NCBI RefSeq assembly: GCF_900537175.1
Contig: NZ_LS999833.1
Span: forward strand, 1,612,001-1,676,000
DNA: 64,000 nt
Direction: 5' to 3'
Origin: Lentilitoribacter sp. Alg239-R112
GTDB lineage: Bacteria > Pseudomonadota > Alphaproteobacteria > Rhizobiales > Rhizobiaceae
Below the pieces are notes generated by a model, which made no database searches, was not told the DNA's origin, and saw only the letters and a list, made by a program, of their open reading frames with translations. The translations under genes were made by a program, and so were the position numbers. The number at the start of each line of letters is the position of its first letter. Position 1 is the first letter of the stretch. Shown in pieces: positions 1-8,887 of the stretch.

Positions 1-4
1 AAAA

Positions 5-1114
5 TTACACTATATTGATCGACATCGCTAAAGGACAATGATCCGAAGCTTTCGGCCTATCCCAACCGACACGTGGATAACGCTCTACGTCCTGCCCATC
101 GGGAAATACTGTACGCCAAGGCTGGCCGGCGCGAATTATATCCGGCTTTATGCTTGCAGACGATTTTGCGAGGGCTGGAGATAATAAAATGTAATCAAGT
201 TGACACAAATGCTGCACATCTGGTCCACGTGTATGGTAAACTGTCCAACGGTCCAATTCATTTCTACGTAGCATTACATTTTCTGTAAAACCATCAGATA
301 GAAAAACATCTATTGCACTGTGTTTTTCGTGCTCAACCTTAAAATCATAACCTGTTCTTCGATCACCAGTTACGACAACACGCTCATCGTAGTCATTCAT
401 GTCCCCACAAATGATAAAGCGTTTACTGTCAGTCTTCCCCTTACCAAAACGCTTTTCAATGATTTTGCGAACTGCCTTTGCCTCCGCCGCCCTCACTGGC
501 ATCGTATAGGTTTTTCCATCCAACCCATTTCGTGAAGATCCCATTGATTTAAAATGGACGACATAAATGGTCAACGGTTTACCACCAACTAGCACGTCAA
601 TCTCTAGGCAATCACGTTTAAAAATGCGATCCTTAGGATTATATCTTTCTGACAATTCTTCGGTAAATAGATCAAAATCTTCATAGGTTACATGGGCATG
701 GCTTTGCATACGTACAAATTCTATGTCCTGCCCGTCTCTGGTTTGCTCGCGCATCATAACACCAACATCGATGCCCCGACGGTCATTGCCTTCCGCTAGG
801 TATTTCTGGCGATAACCTTCACCAACCATCTTATAGAGATAGCCACGCTCAAATGCACTCAATGTATCGATATCTTCAACTTCTTGCAGGCAGACAATGT
901 CAGCGTCAGTATCTGCTATAGCAAGCGCAGTGAGTTGTCGTGTATCATCTGTTAGAGAAACAATCCGAGCAATCTCCATCTGCTTATATTGTTCTTTGTC
1001 TTTCGGATCATACAATTGATTGACACGATCTTGACGATGATCTCGTTCGAAACCGGAAAAATCAAAACGACTTAATAGATTTTCAGCGTTAAACGTCGCT
1101 ATTCTCAATACCAT
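5..1114 (-). CDS. Endonuclease/exonuclease/phosphatase (EEP) family protein
   Basis: A protein of about 369 residues with the DNase I-like metal-dependent hydrolase fold. Visible EEP motifs, in order, are the N-terminal TFNAENL, the metal-binding glutamate in CLQEVED, VHFKSMGSS, GDMND and the C-terminal SDHCPL. There is no signal peptide, so it is probably cytoplasmic. The family cleaves phosphodiesters in nucleic acids, lipids or inositol phosphates, and the substrate cannot be read from sequence. An in-frame GTG lies 9 bases upstream. I prefer the ATG at 1114 because it sits about 11 bases after a GAGGGA ribosome site, whereas the GTG is only 3 bases from it. It reads toward the window edge and is complete. 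Confidence 0.85.
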   Translation of the reverse strand: MVLRIATFNAENLLSRFDFSGFERDHRQDRVNQLYDPKDKEQYKQMEIARIVSLTDDTRQLTALAIADTDADIVCLQEVEDIDTLSAFERGYLYKMVGEGYRQKYLAEGNDRRGIDVGVMMREQTRDGQDIEFVRMQSHAHVTYEDFDLFTEELSERYNPKDRIFKRDCLEIDVLVGGKPLTIYVVHFKSMGSSRNGLDGKTYTMPVRAAEAKAVRKIIEKRFGKGKTDSKRFIICGDMNDYDERVVVTGDRRTGYDFKVEHEKHSAIDVFLSDGFTENVMLRRNELDRWTVYHTRGPDVQHLCQLDYILLSPALAKSSASIKPDIIRAGQPWRTVFPDGQDVERYPRVGWDRPKASDHCPLAMSINIV

Positions 1115-1171
1115 ACTGACCACATTCCCTCATTATCCTGAAATGAGGGTTGGGCTTTTTTGCACTCAAGG

Positions 1172-2347
1172 TCAAGTGAAGTTTGATATACATTGACCAA
1201 GTTCAGCTATTCCCGTTTGGATATTCTCAATACTTGGATGCGAAAAATTTAGCCGCAATGTATTTATTCCCTCTCCATTTGCATGAAATGCATGCCCCGG
1301 CACAAATGCGATTTTGTGCTTATGCAATGCATGTTTTAGCAGCTTTGTCGCATCCATTGTCGCTGGCAATTTCAGCCAAATGAACATACCGCCCTCTGGT
1401 TTTGTCCAACTTACGCCGTTTGGCATATTTACATCCAACGCGCCCAACATGGCATCACGTTTTTGGCAATAAACCAACTTGAGACCTTCAACATGTTCAT
1501 TAAAATCATGTTGCACGACCTCATGAACGGCCATCTGATTTATTGTTGGCGAATGTAGATCCGCAGCCTGTTTTATGAGCACCAGCTTTTCGATGATTTC
1601 CTTTGATGCGCAGACCCACCCTACTCGTAAACCCGGACTGAGAGTCTTCGAAAAACTTCCGCAAAATACCGTTCGCGCATCATCGACAGGTTTCCCATCT
1701 TCCATTTCCAACGCCAAAATAGAGGTTTGGTCTGATCCAGAATAACGTAAGGCCTTATAGGGTGCATCCTCGATAATAATTGAATCTGATATCTCGGCAC
1801 TCTCAAGAATTCTGCGCCGCTCCTGTTCACTTAGTGTAACTCCCGTTGGGTTTGCAAAATCAGGCACAGTATAAATAAACTTTGCTCGCCCATTCCGTTT
1901 TTGCTCGATTTGAAGCGGTTCGAATTCAGGCTCATAAGGCCTAAATGCCTGCAATGCTCCAAGATATGTCGGATTATCGACAACGGCTACATCATCCTTA
2001 GAGAGAAACATTTTTCCAAGATAATCTAATGCCTGCTGCGATCCCGACGTTATGAGAATATTATCGACATCACAATCAACATTCAGCTTCGCCATATACT
2101 CAACAAGCCAATGTCTCAGTGGCAAATACCCTTCGCTAACCGAATATTGCAGGCTTTGTTCTGCATTCTTGCCACTAAGAATTTTGCTAAAAGCACTTTC
2201 AAATCGCTTCTTGGGAAACAATGTTGGATCAGGAATCCCGCCTGCAAAAGAAATAATATCATCTTGATCCAAAATTTTCAAAAGTTCACGAATTTCTGAA
2301 GCTTGCATATTCTTCATGCGATTTGCGAATAGGTCTGATATATTCAT
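1172..2347 (-). CDS. PLP-dependent aminotransferase, class I/II (2-aminoadipate / MocR-domain type)
   Basis: 391 residues, a fold-type I aminotransferase. The PLP-lysine motif is GSFSKTLSPGLRVGW (Lys in SFSK). FANPTGVTLS and the EDAPY segment are the usual cofactor-binding blocks, and the C-terminal RLNFSHP carries the substrate-carboxylate arginine. The N-terminal stretch (FAGGIPDPTLFP) and overall length resemble LysN-type 2-aminoadipate transaminases and stand-alone relatives of the MocR catalytic domain. The substrate is not determinable, but an amino acid is expected. It is divergent from a LysE-type exporter across 173 bases holding two copies of a palindromic element, so both may belong to one amino-acid response. 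The start is the ATG at 2347, after GAGAATCCG. Confidence 0.88.
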   Translation of the reverse strand: MNISDLFANRMKNMQASEIRELLKILDQDDIISFAGGIPDPTLFPKKRFESAFSKILSGKNAEQSLQYSVSEGYLPLRHWLVEYMAKLNVDCDVDNILITSGSQQALDYLGKMFLSKDDVAVVDNPTYLGALQAFRPYEPEFEPLQIEQKRNGRAKFIYTVPDFANPTGVTLSEQERRRILESAEISDSIIIEDAPYKALRYSGSDQTSILALEMEDGKPVDDARTVFCGSFSKTLSPGLRVGWVCASKEIIEKLVLIKQAADLHSPTINQMAVHEVVQHDFNEHVEGLKLVYCQKRDAMLGALDVNMPNGVSWTKPEGGMFIWLKLPATMDATKLLKHALHKHKIAFVPGHAFHANGEGINTLRLNFSHPSIENIQTGIAELGQCISNFT

Positions 2348-2361
2348 CGGATTCTCATTAT

Positions 2362-2394
2362 GTCAGTGTTACTGACCTAGTCAGATATATTGAC
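2362..2394. promoter_or_regulatory. Tandem palindromic operator, GTCA-N7-TGAC twice
   Basis: Two 15-base elements, GTCAGTGTTACTGAC (2362-2376, nearly fully palindromic) and GTCAGATATATTGAC (2380-2394), share the form GTCA-N7-TGAC and are spaced 18 bases start to start. They begin 15 bases upstream of the aminotransferase start codon, overlapping its probable -10/+1 region, and lie about 130 bases from the LysE-type gene. This looks like a dimeric repressor site. No regulator gene is adjacent, so the protein is unknown. Confidence 0.45.
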
Positions 2395-2520
2395 GTATTG
2401 AAAATTGCAACACTTTTCTTTTGTTTGATGTGCAGAACTTCCTATTTGGAAAAATAGATATAAGGTTTAACGGAACTCATACACTTTGTTTCATATGAAA
2501 TTGAACTTGCGGAATAACAT

Positions 2521-3120
2521 TTGATTACGTTTATAATTGCAGTGTTTCTTCTTCTAACCACACCAGGTCCCGGTGTTTTGACGCTCGCCGGCGTTGGTTC
2601 AGCATATGGCTACAGACATGGCTTTCGATATCTAATCGGTCTGCTTATCGGTCAAAACATTGTTGCCATTGCAGTTGCTACAGGTCTAGCGGCCATATTG
2701 CTAGCAGCGCCAATCATTCGAAATATTCTACTCGTTTTATCCGTATCTTATATGTTCTTTTTAGCATATAAGATTGCATTCTCAGGTTCAAAAATTGCAT
2801 TTATTGGCGCCAGCAAATCACCTGGAATACGCGGCGGCATTATTCTGCAAATCATCAATCCCAAAGCTTATGTCGTTAATACAAGCCTATTTACGGGCTT
2901 CTCAATTTGGCCTGATAGTTTCACTACAGAGATTACATTCAAATTCTTTGCATTAAATCTAATTTGGCTATGTATCCACATATTGTGGTTAGCTATGGGG
3001 GTAACGATACATAGGCTTAGTTTATCCGCGAGAATTCAGCATTTTATCAATATAAGCATGGCCATAGCGCTCATAGCCGTTGTAGGGTTAGCATTATGGG
3101 CACAATTCTACGCCAACTAA
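2521..3120 (+). CDS. LysE family translocator (amino-acid exporter)
   Basis: 199 residues, almost entirely hydrophobic, with about six predicted membrane segments. The family signature near the N-terminus is TTPGPGVLTLAGVGSAYGYRHG, of which PGP and the following GxxxGxxxG spacing are typical of LysE/RhtB exporters of amino acids or their analogues. The start is TTG, forced by an in-frame TAA two codons upstream and preceded by a CGGA ribosome site. It is divergent from an aminotransferase, suggesting disposal of an amino acid or by-product. Its TAA stop interlocks with the TAG stop of the convergent transhydrogenase gene. The exported substrate is unknown. Confidence 0.87.
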   Translation: MITFIIAVFLLLTTPGPGVLTLAGVGSAYGYRHGFRYLIGLLIGQNIVAIAVATGLAAILLAAPIIRNILLVLSVSYMFFLAYKIAFSGSKIAFIGASKSPGIRGGIILQIINPKAYVVNTSLFTGFSIWPDSFTTEITFKFFALNLIWLCIHILWLAMGVTIHRLSLSARIQHFINISMAIALIAVVGLALWAQFYAN

Positions 3121-4508
3121 TGTGGCATTTTATTCCAAGCATCCAGCGCGGCAATTTTGTAAGCTTCTGCGAGCGTCGGATAATTGAATGTATTTTCAAC
3201 AAAATATTCAAGCGTGCCACCAAGATTTATTACCGCCTGACCAACATGGATTAGCTCTGTAGCTCCCTCACCCACGATATGACAACCAAGCAATCGACGT
3301 GTTTTCAATGAAAATATCATTTTTAACATGCCTGTTTCCAGACCCATAATATGTCCGCGCGATGTCTCACGAAAACGCGCTATGCCACACTCATAGGGAA
3401 TATTACGTTCGTTAACTTCTTCTTCCGTCATGCCAATAGTCGAAATTTCGGGCACAGCGTAAATACCATAAGGGAAATATTCTGGCGGTTCATGCGCCTT
3501 TTCTCCAAACGCATGGCACGCAGCAATTCGACCCTGCTCCATTGACGTCGAAGCCAAACTAGGAAACCCGATAACATCACCAGCGGCATATATGCCATTA
3601 ACACTTGTTTCAAAGGTATTTGCATTAACGGAAATACGCCCGCGATGATCGCACTCAATCCCACAATTTTCCAAACCTAGACTATCTGTTGCACCCATCC
3701 GGCCGGCAGCAAATAACACCATATCCGACTTAATTGAGCGTCCATCTTCCATGTCAATCTGACATCCAGCTCCATCGAGTTTCTTCACTTTTTCAACTTT
3801 CTTGCCAAATCGTAGAATCATTCCGCGATCACGCAACTGATAAGTAAAATCGCTGATTAGTTCTTTATCGACAAAATCGAGCATAGAGTCCCTCGGCTCA
3901 ATCAAGGTAACATGCACATCCAGCGCATTAAAAATAGTCGCATATTCAACACCAATCACGCCTGCACCAATAATGGCGATACTACGCGGCAGGTTCACCA
4001 AATCCAAAATCTCATCACTATCCAAGAATGTTTTACCATCGAAAGGATAGTCTTTTGGCCGAAATGGTTTTGTTCCTACTGTGAGAAGAAATTTATCGGC
4101 TGCAAGTTCACTAATTTCGCCATCCTCTCCATGCACCGAGATCTTTTTTTCTTCAATAAACCTTGCTTCACCTTTGATTGTATCCACGTGGTTTCGTGCG
4201 AATTGATGCTCAAGCACCTCAACTTCGTGATTAAGCGTAATATGCAGACGCTCGCGCAAATCATCAGCCGAAAGGTTTTCCTTCACACGATATGCACGAC
4301 CATAAAAACCGCGCTCTCGCCACCCGCTTAAATTCAGCGCGGTTTCTCGTAGAGTTTTTGATGGAATTGTACCAGTATGAACTGAAACGCCACCCACTCG
4401 TCTGCCTTTTTCAACAACACAGACTGATTTCCCCAGTTTAGCGGCTTGAATTGCCGCACGGCGCCCAGCTGGCCCGCTGCCGATAACAATAAGGTCATGA
4501 TGATCCAA
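3117..4508 (-). CDS. sthA: Si-specific NAD(P)+ transhydrogenase (soluble)
   Basis: 463 residues. This soluble flavoprotein moves hydride between NADPH and NAD+ and so balances the two pools. An N-terminal FAD site (IGSGPAGRRAAIQAAKLGK) is followed by GGVSVHTGTIPSKTLRE. Here the redox-active CxxxxC of lipoamide or glutathione reductases is absent, which is the diagnostic difference for SthA. The NAD(P) Rossmann motif is GAGVIGVEYATIF, the second FAD motif is YAAGDVIGFPSLAS, and the C-terminal dimerisation domain carries FNYPTLAEAYKIAALD, closely matching E. coli SthA. It is convergent with the LysE-type gene with interlocked stops, so no intrinsic terminator fits between them. Confidence 0.93.
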   Translation of the reverse strand: MDHHDLIVIGSGPAGRRAAIQAAKLGKSVCVVEKGRRVGGVSVHTGTIPSKTLRETALNLSGWRERGFYGRAYRVKENLSADDLRERLHITLNHEVEVLEHQFARNHVDTIKGEARFIEEKKISVHGEDGEISELAADKFLLTVGTKPFRPKDYPFDGKTFLDSDEILDLVNLPRSIAIIGAGVIGVEYATIFNALDVHVTLIEPRDSMLDFVDKELISDFTYQLRDRGMILRFGKKVEKVKKLDGAGCQIDMEDGRSIKSDMVLFAAGRMGATDSLGLENCGIECDHRGRISVNANTFETSVNGIYAAGDVIGFPSLASTSMEQGRIAACHAFGEKAHEPPEYFPYGIYAVPEISTIGMTEEEVNERNIPYECGIARFRETSRGHIMGLETGMLKMIFSLKTRRLLGCHIVGEGATELIHVGQAVINLGGTLEYFVENTFNYPTLAEAYKIAALDAWNKMPH

Positions 4509-4582
4509 TGCATTCTCCCCAAATAGAATGGATAATTCATCTCATCAAAAACATATTCTAATTGCGTCGGGCTTACCCATAC

Positions 4583-4616
4583 AAAAAGGGTCCGCTTTCA
4601 TAACAGAAGCGAACCC
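4583..4616 (-). terminator. Intrinsic terminator of the unknown gene 4642-5484
   Basis: On the minus strand a 10-bp stem (GGGTTCGCTT with AAGCGGACCC, one G-U pair, 9-base loop) is followed directly by TTTTTGT. It lies 26 bases after the stop of the Ser/Gly-rich gene and before sthA. Confidence 0.8.
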
Positions 4617-4641
4617 AATTATTTACTTGTAGGAATTTGCG

Positions 4642-5484
4642 TCAGTAATCGTTGTAAAATGAGTCAGTAAACAGACTTGGCAACTGCTCGCGCGCATTTT
4701 CTGCAATTGTTTTCATAATTTCAAGCGCGGCTTCCATCTCTAGATCAACAATAGCTTCAGCAGTTAATGGGTTTTGTCCGGCAGGTTGAGGACCGAGAGA
4801 ACCGCTTGGACCACCATCAAACAGGCTCGCCATATCATTTAAACTTGCAGGACCACCGCCAAACCCGAGGCCGCGCTGGTCACCATAGGCCATATAAGAT
4901 GCTTGCGTTACTTCCGACCGCTCGAAAGACAATGTGGAAATTGAATTTCCGTTCTCATCTTCGGTTACAGAGAAACTGATACTAAACGATTGGGTGTTTG
5001 AATAAGAAATATTTTGATATCCACCCGAAGCATTGGAGCCCTCGAACGAGAACGCAGTCGACATCTCAAAATCAAGATTAAAACTTGTTAACTTGCCGTC
5101 GACTTGCTCCATATCGAATGAAAGTCCTGCATAAGACTCCAAATCAAGACCCGCGCTGTTGCCACGGCCATCGCTTTTGGATGCAGATACAGAAAGCGAA
5201 CTCTCAAATTCGGCGCTTGTAAGCTGGGTAAGACTTCCCGCATTATTCCCACCCTTTACAGGTTCATCCGAAATTCGGTTCTGCATACTATCTAGGAAGG
5301 AGGTAAGGATCTGCGACGCAGCTTTATCAAAAGCCTGTCTGGCACCATCAGTATGCCCCTGCAGCGCACCTAATACATTTCTAGGGCCAGGAGGTGCCGA
5401 TTTTTGCTGCCCGCCATTATCACTTCCAGATTGTTGGAGTGATACATTGGCAAACTGTTGGTAACCTGCATATGCTGAAATCAT
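4642..5484 (-). CDS. Hypothetical protein, Ser/Gly/Asn-rich
   Basis: 280 residues, not recognised. There is no clear signal peptide or membrane segment. The N-terminal 60 residues are Gln/Gly/Pro-rich, and residues 55-75 look like an amphipathic helix (AFDKAASQILTSFLDSMQNR). The central part (about 90-190) alternates Ser, Phe and acidic residues in short beta-like repeats (SFSISFSVTEDENGNS, TLSFERSE). The C-terminus is acidic and helical and ends in SFYNDY. It is a single-gene unit: its own terminator lies downstream and a long terminator hairpin separates it from the upstream lipoprotein gene. The low-complexity make-up suggests a structural or surface-associated role, but I assign no function. 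Confidence 0.7.
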   Translation of the reverse strand: MISAYAGYQQFANVSLQQSGSDNGGQQKSAPPGPRNVLGALQGHTDGARQAFDKAASQILTSFLDSMQNRISDEPVKGGNNAGSLTQLTSAEFESSLSVSASKSDGRGNSAGLDLESYAGLSFDMEQVDGKLTSFNLDFEMSTAFSFEGSNASGGYQNISYSNTQSFSISFSVTEDENGNSISTLSFERSEVTQASYMAYGDQRGLGFGGGPASLNDMASLFDGGPSGSLGPQPAGQNPLTAEAIVDLEMEAALEIMKTIAENAREQLPSLFTDSFYNDY

Positions 5485-5789
5485 AATACTTGTCCGTTAC
5501 TCCGTGTCCCCCCGAACACAAATTGAATATGGCATGCCTTAAAAAAACATGCACCATCTACGATCAAGAATACCTCTCTAGTATTAAGTGCGGCTTAACT
5601 TACCATTGCCAGAAATCGCGATATATCGTTAAGATTTGGGAAACCATAACAGCCCCCTTGAGCAAATTTGCACTCAAATAAATAGCAAACTATTCTCATA
5701 AATAATTAAGCCCTGAGCAAATGCACAGGGCTTAATTATTCGACAAACTTGCGAATGACGCAAATAAAATTAACAATCAGACGGCAAGC
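5485..5789. other. 305-base intergenic region without a gene
   Basis: It holds the 5' region of the unknown gene 4642-5484, an imperfect palindrome at 5658-5677 (TTGAGCAAATTTGCACTCAA, with a perfect GCAAATTTGC core) and the terminator hairpin at 5701-5740. One plus-strand open frame of 63 codons crosses it, but it has no ribosome site or recognisable content. I see no RNA gene. Confidence 0.5.
5701..5740 (-). terminator. Terminator hairpin after the lipoprotein gene
   Basis: A perfect 15-bp inverted repeat (AATAATTAAGCCCTG with CAGGGCTTAATTATT, 10-base loop) starts about 50 bases after the stop of the minus-strand lipoprotein gene. The AT-rich outer stem supplies the U-rich end on either strand, so it could act in both directions. 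Confidence 0.75.
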
Positions 5790-6359
5790 CTATCGCGCAT
5801 TTTTGAGCCATTTTTTTAAATTATTAGAAAAGGAAGTAACAATTAAATCAATACGCTTGTCCGTCTTAGCCGTTGAGACATTCTTGATAGCGGAATAAAT
5901 TAAACCAACAGGGATACCATTGATTGAAGAGCCATTATTACTGCCTCGATCCTCTCCTCTAATTTTGTGCGCAGCAATAGTCGCATTAGTGTCCACATCA
6001 ACAATGCTTACGACACCGCTGACATAGGAATCAGAAGCCAGCGCAACGCGACCAACACCAGAAGCTATGCTGGCTTTATCCAAAAGAATAACAAGACGGG
6101 CTGGCTTTTGCCCAGTCATCAAATTTGGTAAATCAGCAGTAACACGCGCTTTGACTTGATCCGAAAATTTTTGTGCCAAAACCTCGGACGACTCATCTCC
6201 GAGTGATTTAACTCCTGTGCTAAACCGCAAAGATCTATTAACGACAACCGACTGGGCGTAGTAATTAGAAACCGCATTCACTGTGGCTGGATCTGGCTTT
6301 GTTTGGCAGGCAGTAATACTAACAAGAACAATAAGTAATACAAAAAAACGTTTAATCAT
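5790..6359 (-). CDS. Putative lipoprotein of unknown function
   Basis: About 189 residues. The N-terminus MIKRFFVLLIVLVSITACQ is a lipoprotein signal peptide with lipobox ITAC, so the mature protein should begin at Cys and be anchored to a membrane. The rest is soluble, with a region of alternating strands (about 90-150, ARLVILLDKASIASGVGRVAL then SYVSGVVSIVDVDT) and a basic C-terminus. I do not recognise the family. The start is the ATG at 6359, seven bases after AGGGA; a TTG two codons upstream is less well placed. Strong terminators lie on both sides, so it is expressed alone. Confidence 0.75.
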   Translation of the reverse strand: MIKRFFVLLIVLVSITACQTKPDPATVNAVSNYYAQSVVVNRSLRFSTGVKSLGDESSEVLAQKFSDQVKARVTADLPNLMTGQKPARLVILLDKASIASGVGRVALASDSYVSGVVSIVDVDTNATIAAHKIRGEDRGSNNGSSINGIPVGLIYSAIKNVSTAKTDKRIDLIVTSFSNNLKKWLKNAR

Positions 6360-6453
6360 CTGCAAGTCCCTAAGATTTTGAAGCCTTTTGGCTTAATAAG
6401 AAATAGATAGTCAAAACTACAAAGTAATGTAGATGCAATGCACCATTTGGCAC

Positions 6454-6508
6454 AAAAAAACCAACCCCATCCAATTATTTAATAAAATCAATAATTGGAT
6501 GGGGTTGG
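6454..6508 (-). terminator. Intrinsic terminator of ilvC
   Basis: An 18-bp perfect inverted repeat occupies 6461-6478 and 6491-6508 (CCAACCCCATCCAATTAT and its complement, 12-base loop). On the minus strand it is followed by seven T. It lies 27 bases after the ilvC stop. The stem is unusually long and fully paired. Confidence 0.92.
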
Positions 6509-6535
6509 CAAAAGAGATCAAAATTGAAAATCGCT

Positions 6536-7579
<1,044 letters not shown>

Positions 7580-7612
7580 TTATGTCTGTTTTTCTATTAA
7601 TTATTTTCTCAC

Positions 7613-8266
7613 TCAGCTCTTTATTGAGCCAAACAACTTGTAAAACTGTTCAACCGCTTGGTTGGCAGTATTCTCTATTTCATCTGCGCTCATATTATTG
7701 TTATCGCCGAGCAACAAACGCACATGAAAATCTGAAACGATAAGCCCGTATAAAACTCGATAAGTTTCATCGACCTTCGCAAATTTTAAAAAGCCTTTAT
7801 CCTTCGCCGAATTGAGAAATGCGTGTGCACGCGCCTCAATCAATCCGCGACCATTCTTCATCAAAAGCGGCCCAAGCTGAGAAGCCTCGTCACTCGCCTG
7901 CCCTATGGCAAGCCGATTTAATGCTAATGAAATTTCACCCGACAAAACCGTAAGCAACTCGGTTGCAAAACGTACGAGATATTCTTTAAATGCAGCCGTA
8001 CTTTTAAAAACATCATTATTCAAAACAGCTCCTACTTTGCTGCCTTGAACCGTCATCATTGCAGCAAGCAAACCATTGCGATCACCAAACCACTTATAGA
8101 GACTTTCTTTGGAACAATTTGAAGCCCGCGCAATGTTTGCAGTCGTCAACGCCTTCCCGCCGCCGGAAACAAGCAAATCCAGAGCGTTTTCCAACACTTC
8201 TTTCTGACGTATTGTCAGTTCGGATTGTCCATAATCTTGGACACCTGAATGATCAGTTTGCAACAT
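7613..8266 (-). CDS. TetR/AcrR family transcriptional regulator
   Basis: 217 residues. An N-terminal TetR helix-turn-helix occupies about residues 20-70 (TTANIARASNCSKESLYKWFGDRNGLLAAMM, where SLYKWFGDR is the recognition helix and its end), followed by an all-helical ligand/dimer domain. The ligand is unknown. The ATG at 8266 follows GGAG. Just upstream lies a perfect 14-base palindrome that is a likely autoregulatory operator. Since ilvC follows after 57 bases with no visible terminator, read-through control of ilvC by this regulator is plausible but unproven. Confidence 0.88.
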   Translation of the reverse strand: MLQTDHSGVQDYGQSELTIRQKEVLENALDLLVSGGGKALTTANIARASNCSKESLYKWFGDRNGLLAAMMTVQGSKVGAVLNNDVFKSTAAFKEYLVRFATELLTVLSGEISLALNRLAIGQASDEASQLGPLLMKNGRGLIEARAHAFLNSAKDKGFLKFAKVDETYRVLYGLIVSDFHVRLLLGDNNNMSADEIENTANQAVEQFYKLFGSIKS

Positions 8267-8277
8267 TAATTTCTCCA

Positions 8278-8291
8278 GTACCGTACGGTAC
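8278..8291. promoter_or_regulatory. Palindromic operator upstream of the TetR gene
   Basis: GTACCGTACGGTAC is a perfect 14-base palindrome 12 bases upstream of the TetR-family start codon, and the motif partly repeats to the right as TACGG. Its size, symmetry and position fit a TetR-dimer site for autorepression. Confidence 0.6.
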
Positions 8292-8405
8292 GGTTCTTCA
8301 ATATTTCAAGTTTATGTCGTCGTCAACCATTTTTGCCAATTAATGAGCGGAATCGTCATCTTGGATCAAAATATATTGACTCCAACGCGCGGCTGGATAA
8401 TAAGG

Positions 8406-8420
8406 TGACTTAATTATTCA
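8406..8420. promoter_or_regulatory. Candidate RirA (iron-rhodo / IRO) box of bfd
   Basis: TGACTTAATTATTCA has the form TGA-N9-TCA, the published consensus for the rhizobial iron-responsive operator bound by RirA. It lies just after a GATAAT -10-like hexamer (8396-8401), 16 bases before the bfd start, so it would overlap the transcription start. Flanking symmetry is poor. Support comes from the much better copy at the ferric-binding gene (37749-37773) in the same promoter position. Confidence 0.4.
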
Positions 8421-8435
8421 TGTTAAATAACGTTG

Positions 8436-8762
8436 ATGCGTATGATTGTTTGTAGCTGCAATATTATTTCCAAACGAGAAATTGAAGAAGTCATAATTGA
8501 GCTTCTCCAAGATGACCCTTGGCGCCTAATTGTCCCCGGTGTTGTATACCATGCGATGAATGCACGTGGGAAATGCTGCGGATGCTTCCCTGGTGTTGTG
8601 GACATCATCGTCGCAACAACTCAAAAATTTCATGAAGAACAACAGACACCTTCAGCAGAGATTATTTGCTTCATGGATAAATTGAAAAAGCATCATGATG
8701 CCTGTGAAACAGCACGTATGATTGCTCGGCATCGTCAACTAAAGACCCGCAAACAAGCTTAG
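8436..8762 (+). CDS. bfd: Bacterioferritin-associated ferredoxin, (2Fe-2S)-binding
   Basis: About 108 residues. Bfd is a small [2Fe-2S] protein that reduces bacterioferritin so that stored Fe(III) can be released. The cluster cysteines are visible as CSC near the N-terminus and CCGC about 37 residues later, in the BFD-like arrangement CxC...CxxC. The last 40 or so residues form a His/Lys/Arg-rich helical extension beyond the usual Bfd length. The start is ATG 8436 or 8442; neither has a good ribosome site. It is followed after 125 bases by bfr, its partner, and preceded by a RirA-like box, which fits induction under iron shortage. Confidence 0.85.
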   Translation: MRMIVCSCNIISKREIEEVIIELLQDDPWRLIVPGVVYHAMNARGKCCGCFPGVVDIIVATTQKFHEEQQTPSAEIICFMDKLKKHHDACETARMIARHRQLKTRKQA

Positions 8763-8822
8763 TTTCTTTTTTCTTTAAAAAACCACTCCTTCCCCCTAGA
8801 CAAACTCACGCAAATCACTACT

Positions 8823-8837
8823 TTAGAATTATTCTAA
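8823..8837. promoter_or_regulatory. Irr box (iron control element) of bfr
   Basis: TTAGAATTATTCTAA is a perfect palindrome around one central base and matches the alphaproteobacterial ICE/Irr motif (TTTAGAA-N3-TTCTAA). It lies 50 bases upstream of bfr. In related bacteria Irr represses bacterioferritin genes when haem and iron are low, so repression of bfr under iron shortage is inferred. Confidence 0.75.
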
Positions 8838-8887
8838 TCTGTAGATTCCACTGGAATCCAACCTATGTTAAAGAGAAGGGGTTAGCC

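Noticed and set aside
3117..4508. Possible dihydrolipoyl dehydrogenase or mercuric reductase
   Set aside because: The redox-active disulfide (C-x4-C) is missing and replaced by GGVSVHTGT; the rest matches SthA, so transhydrogenase is the better call.
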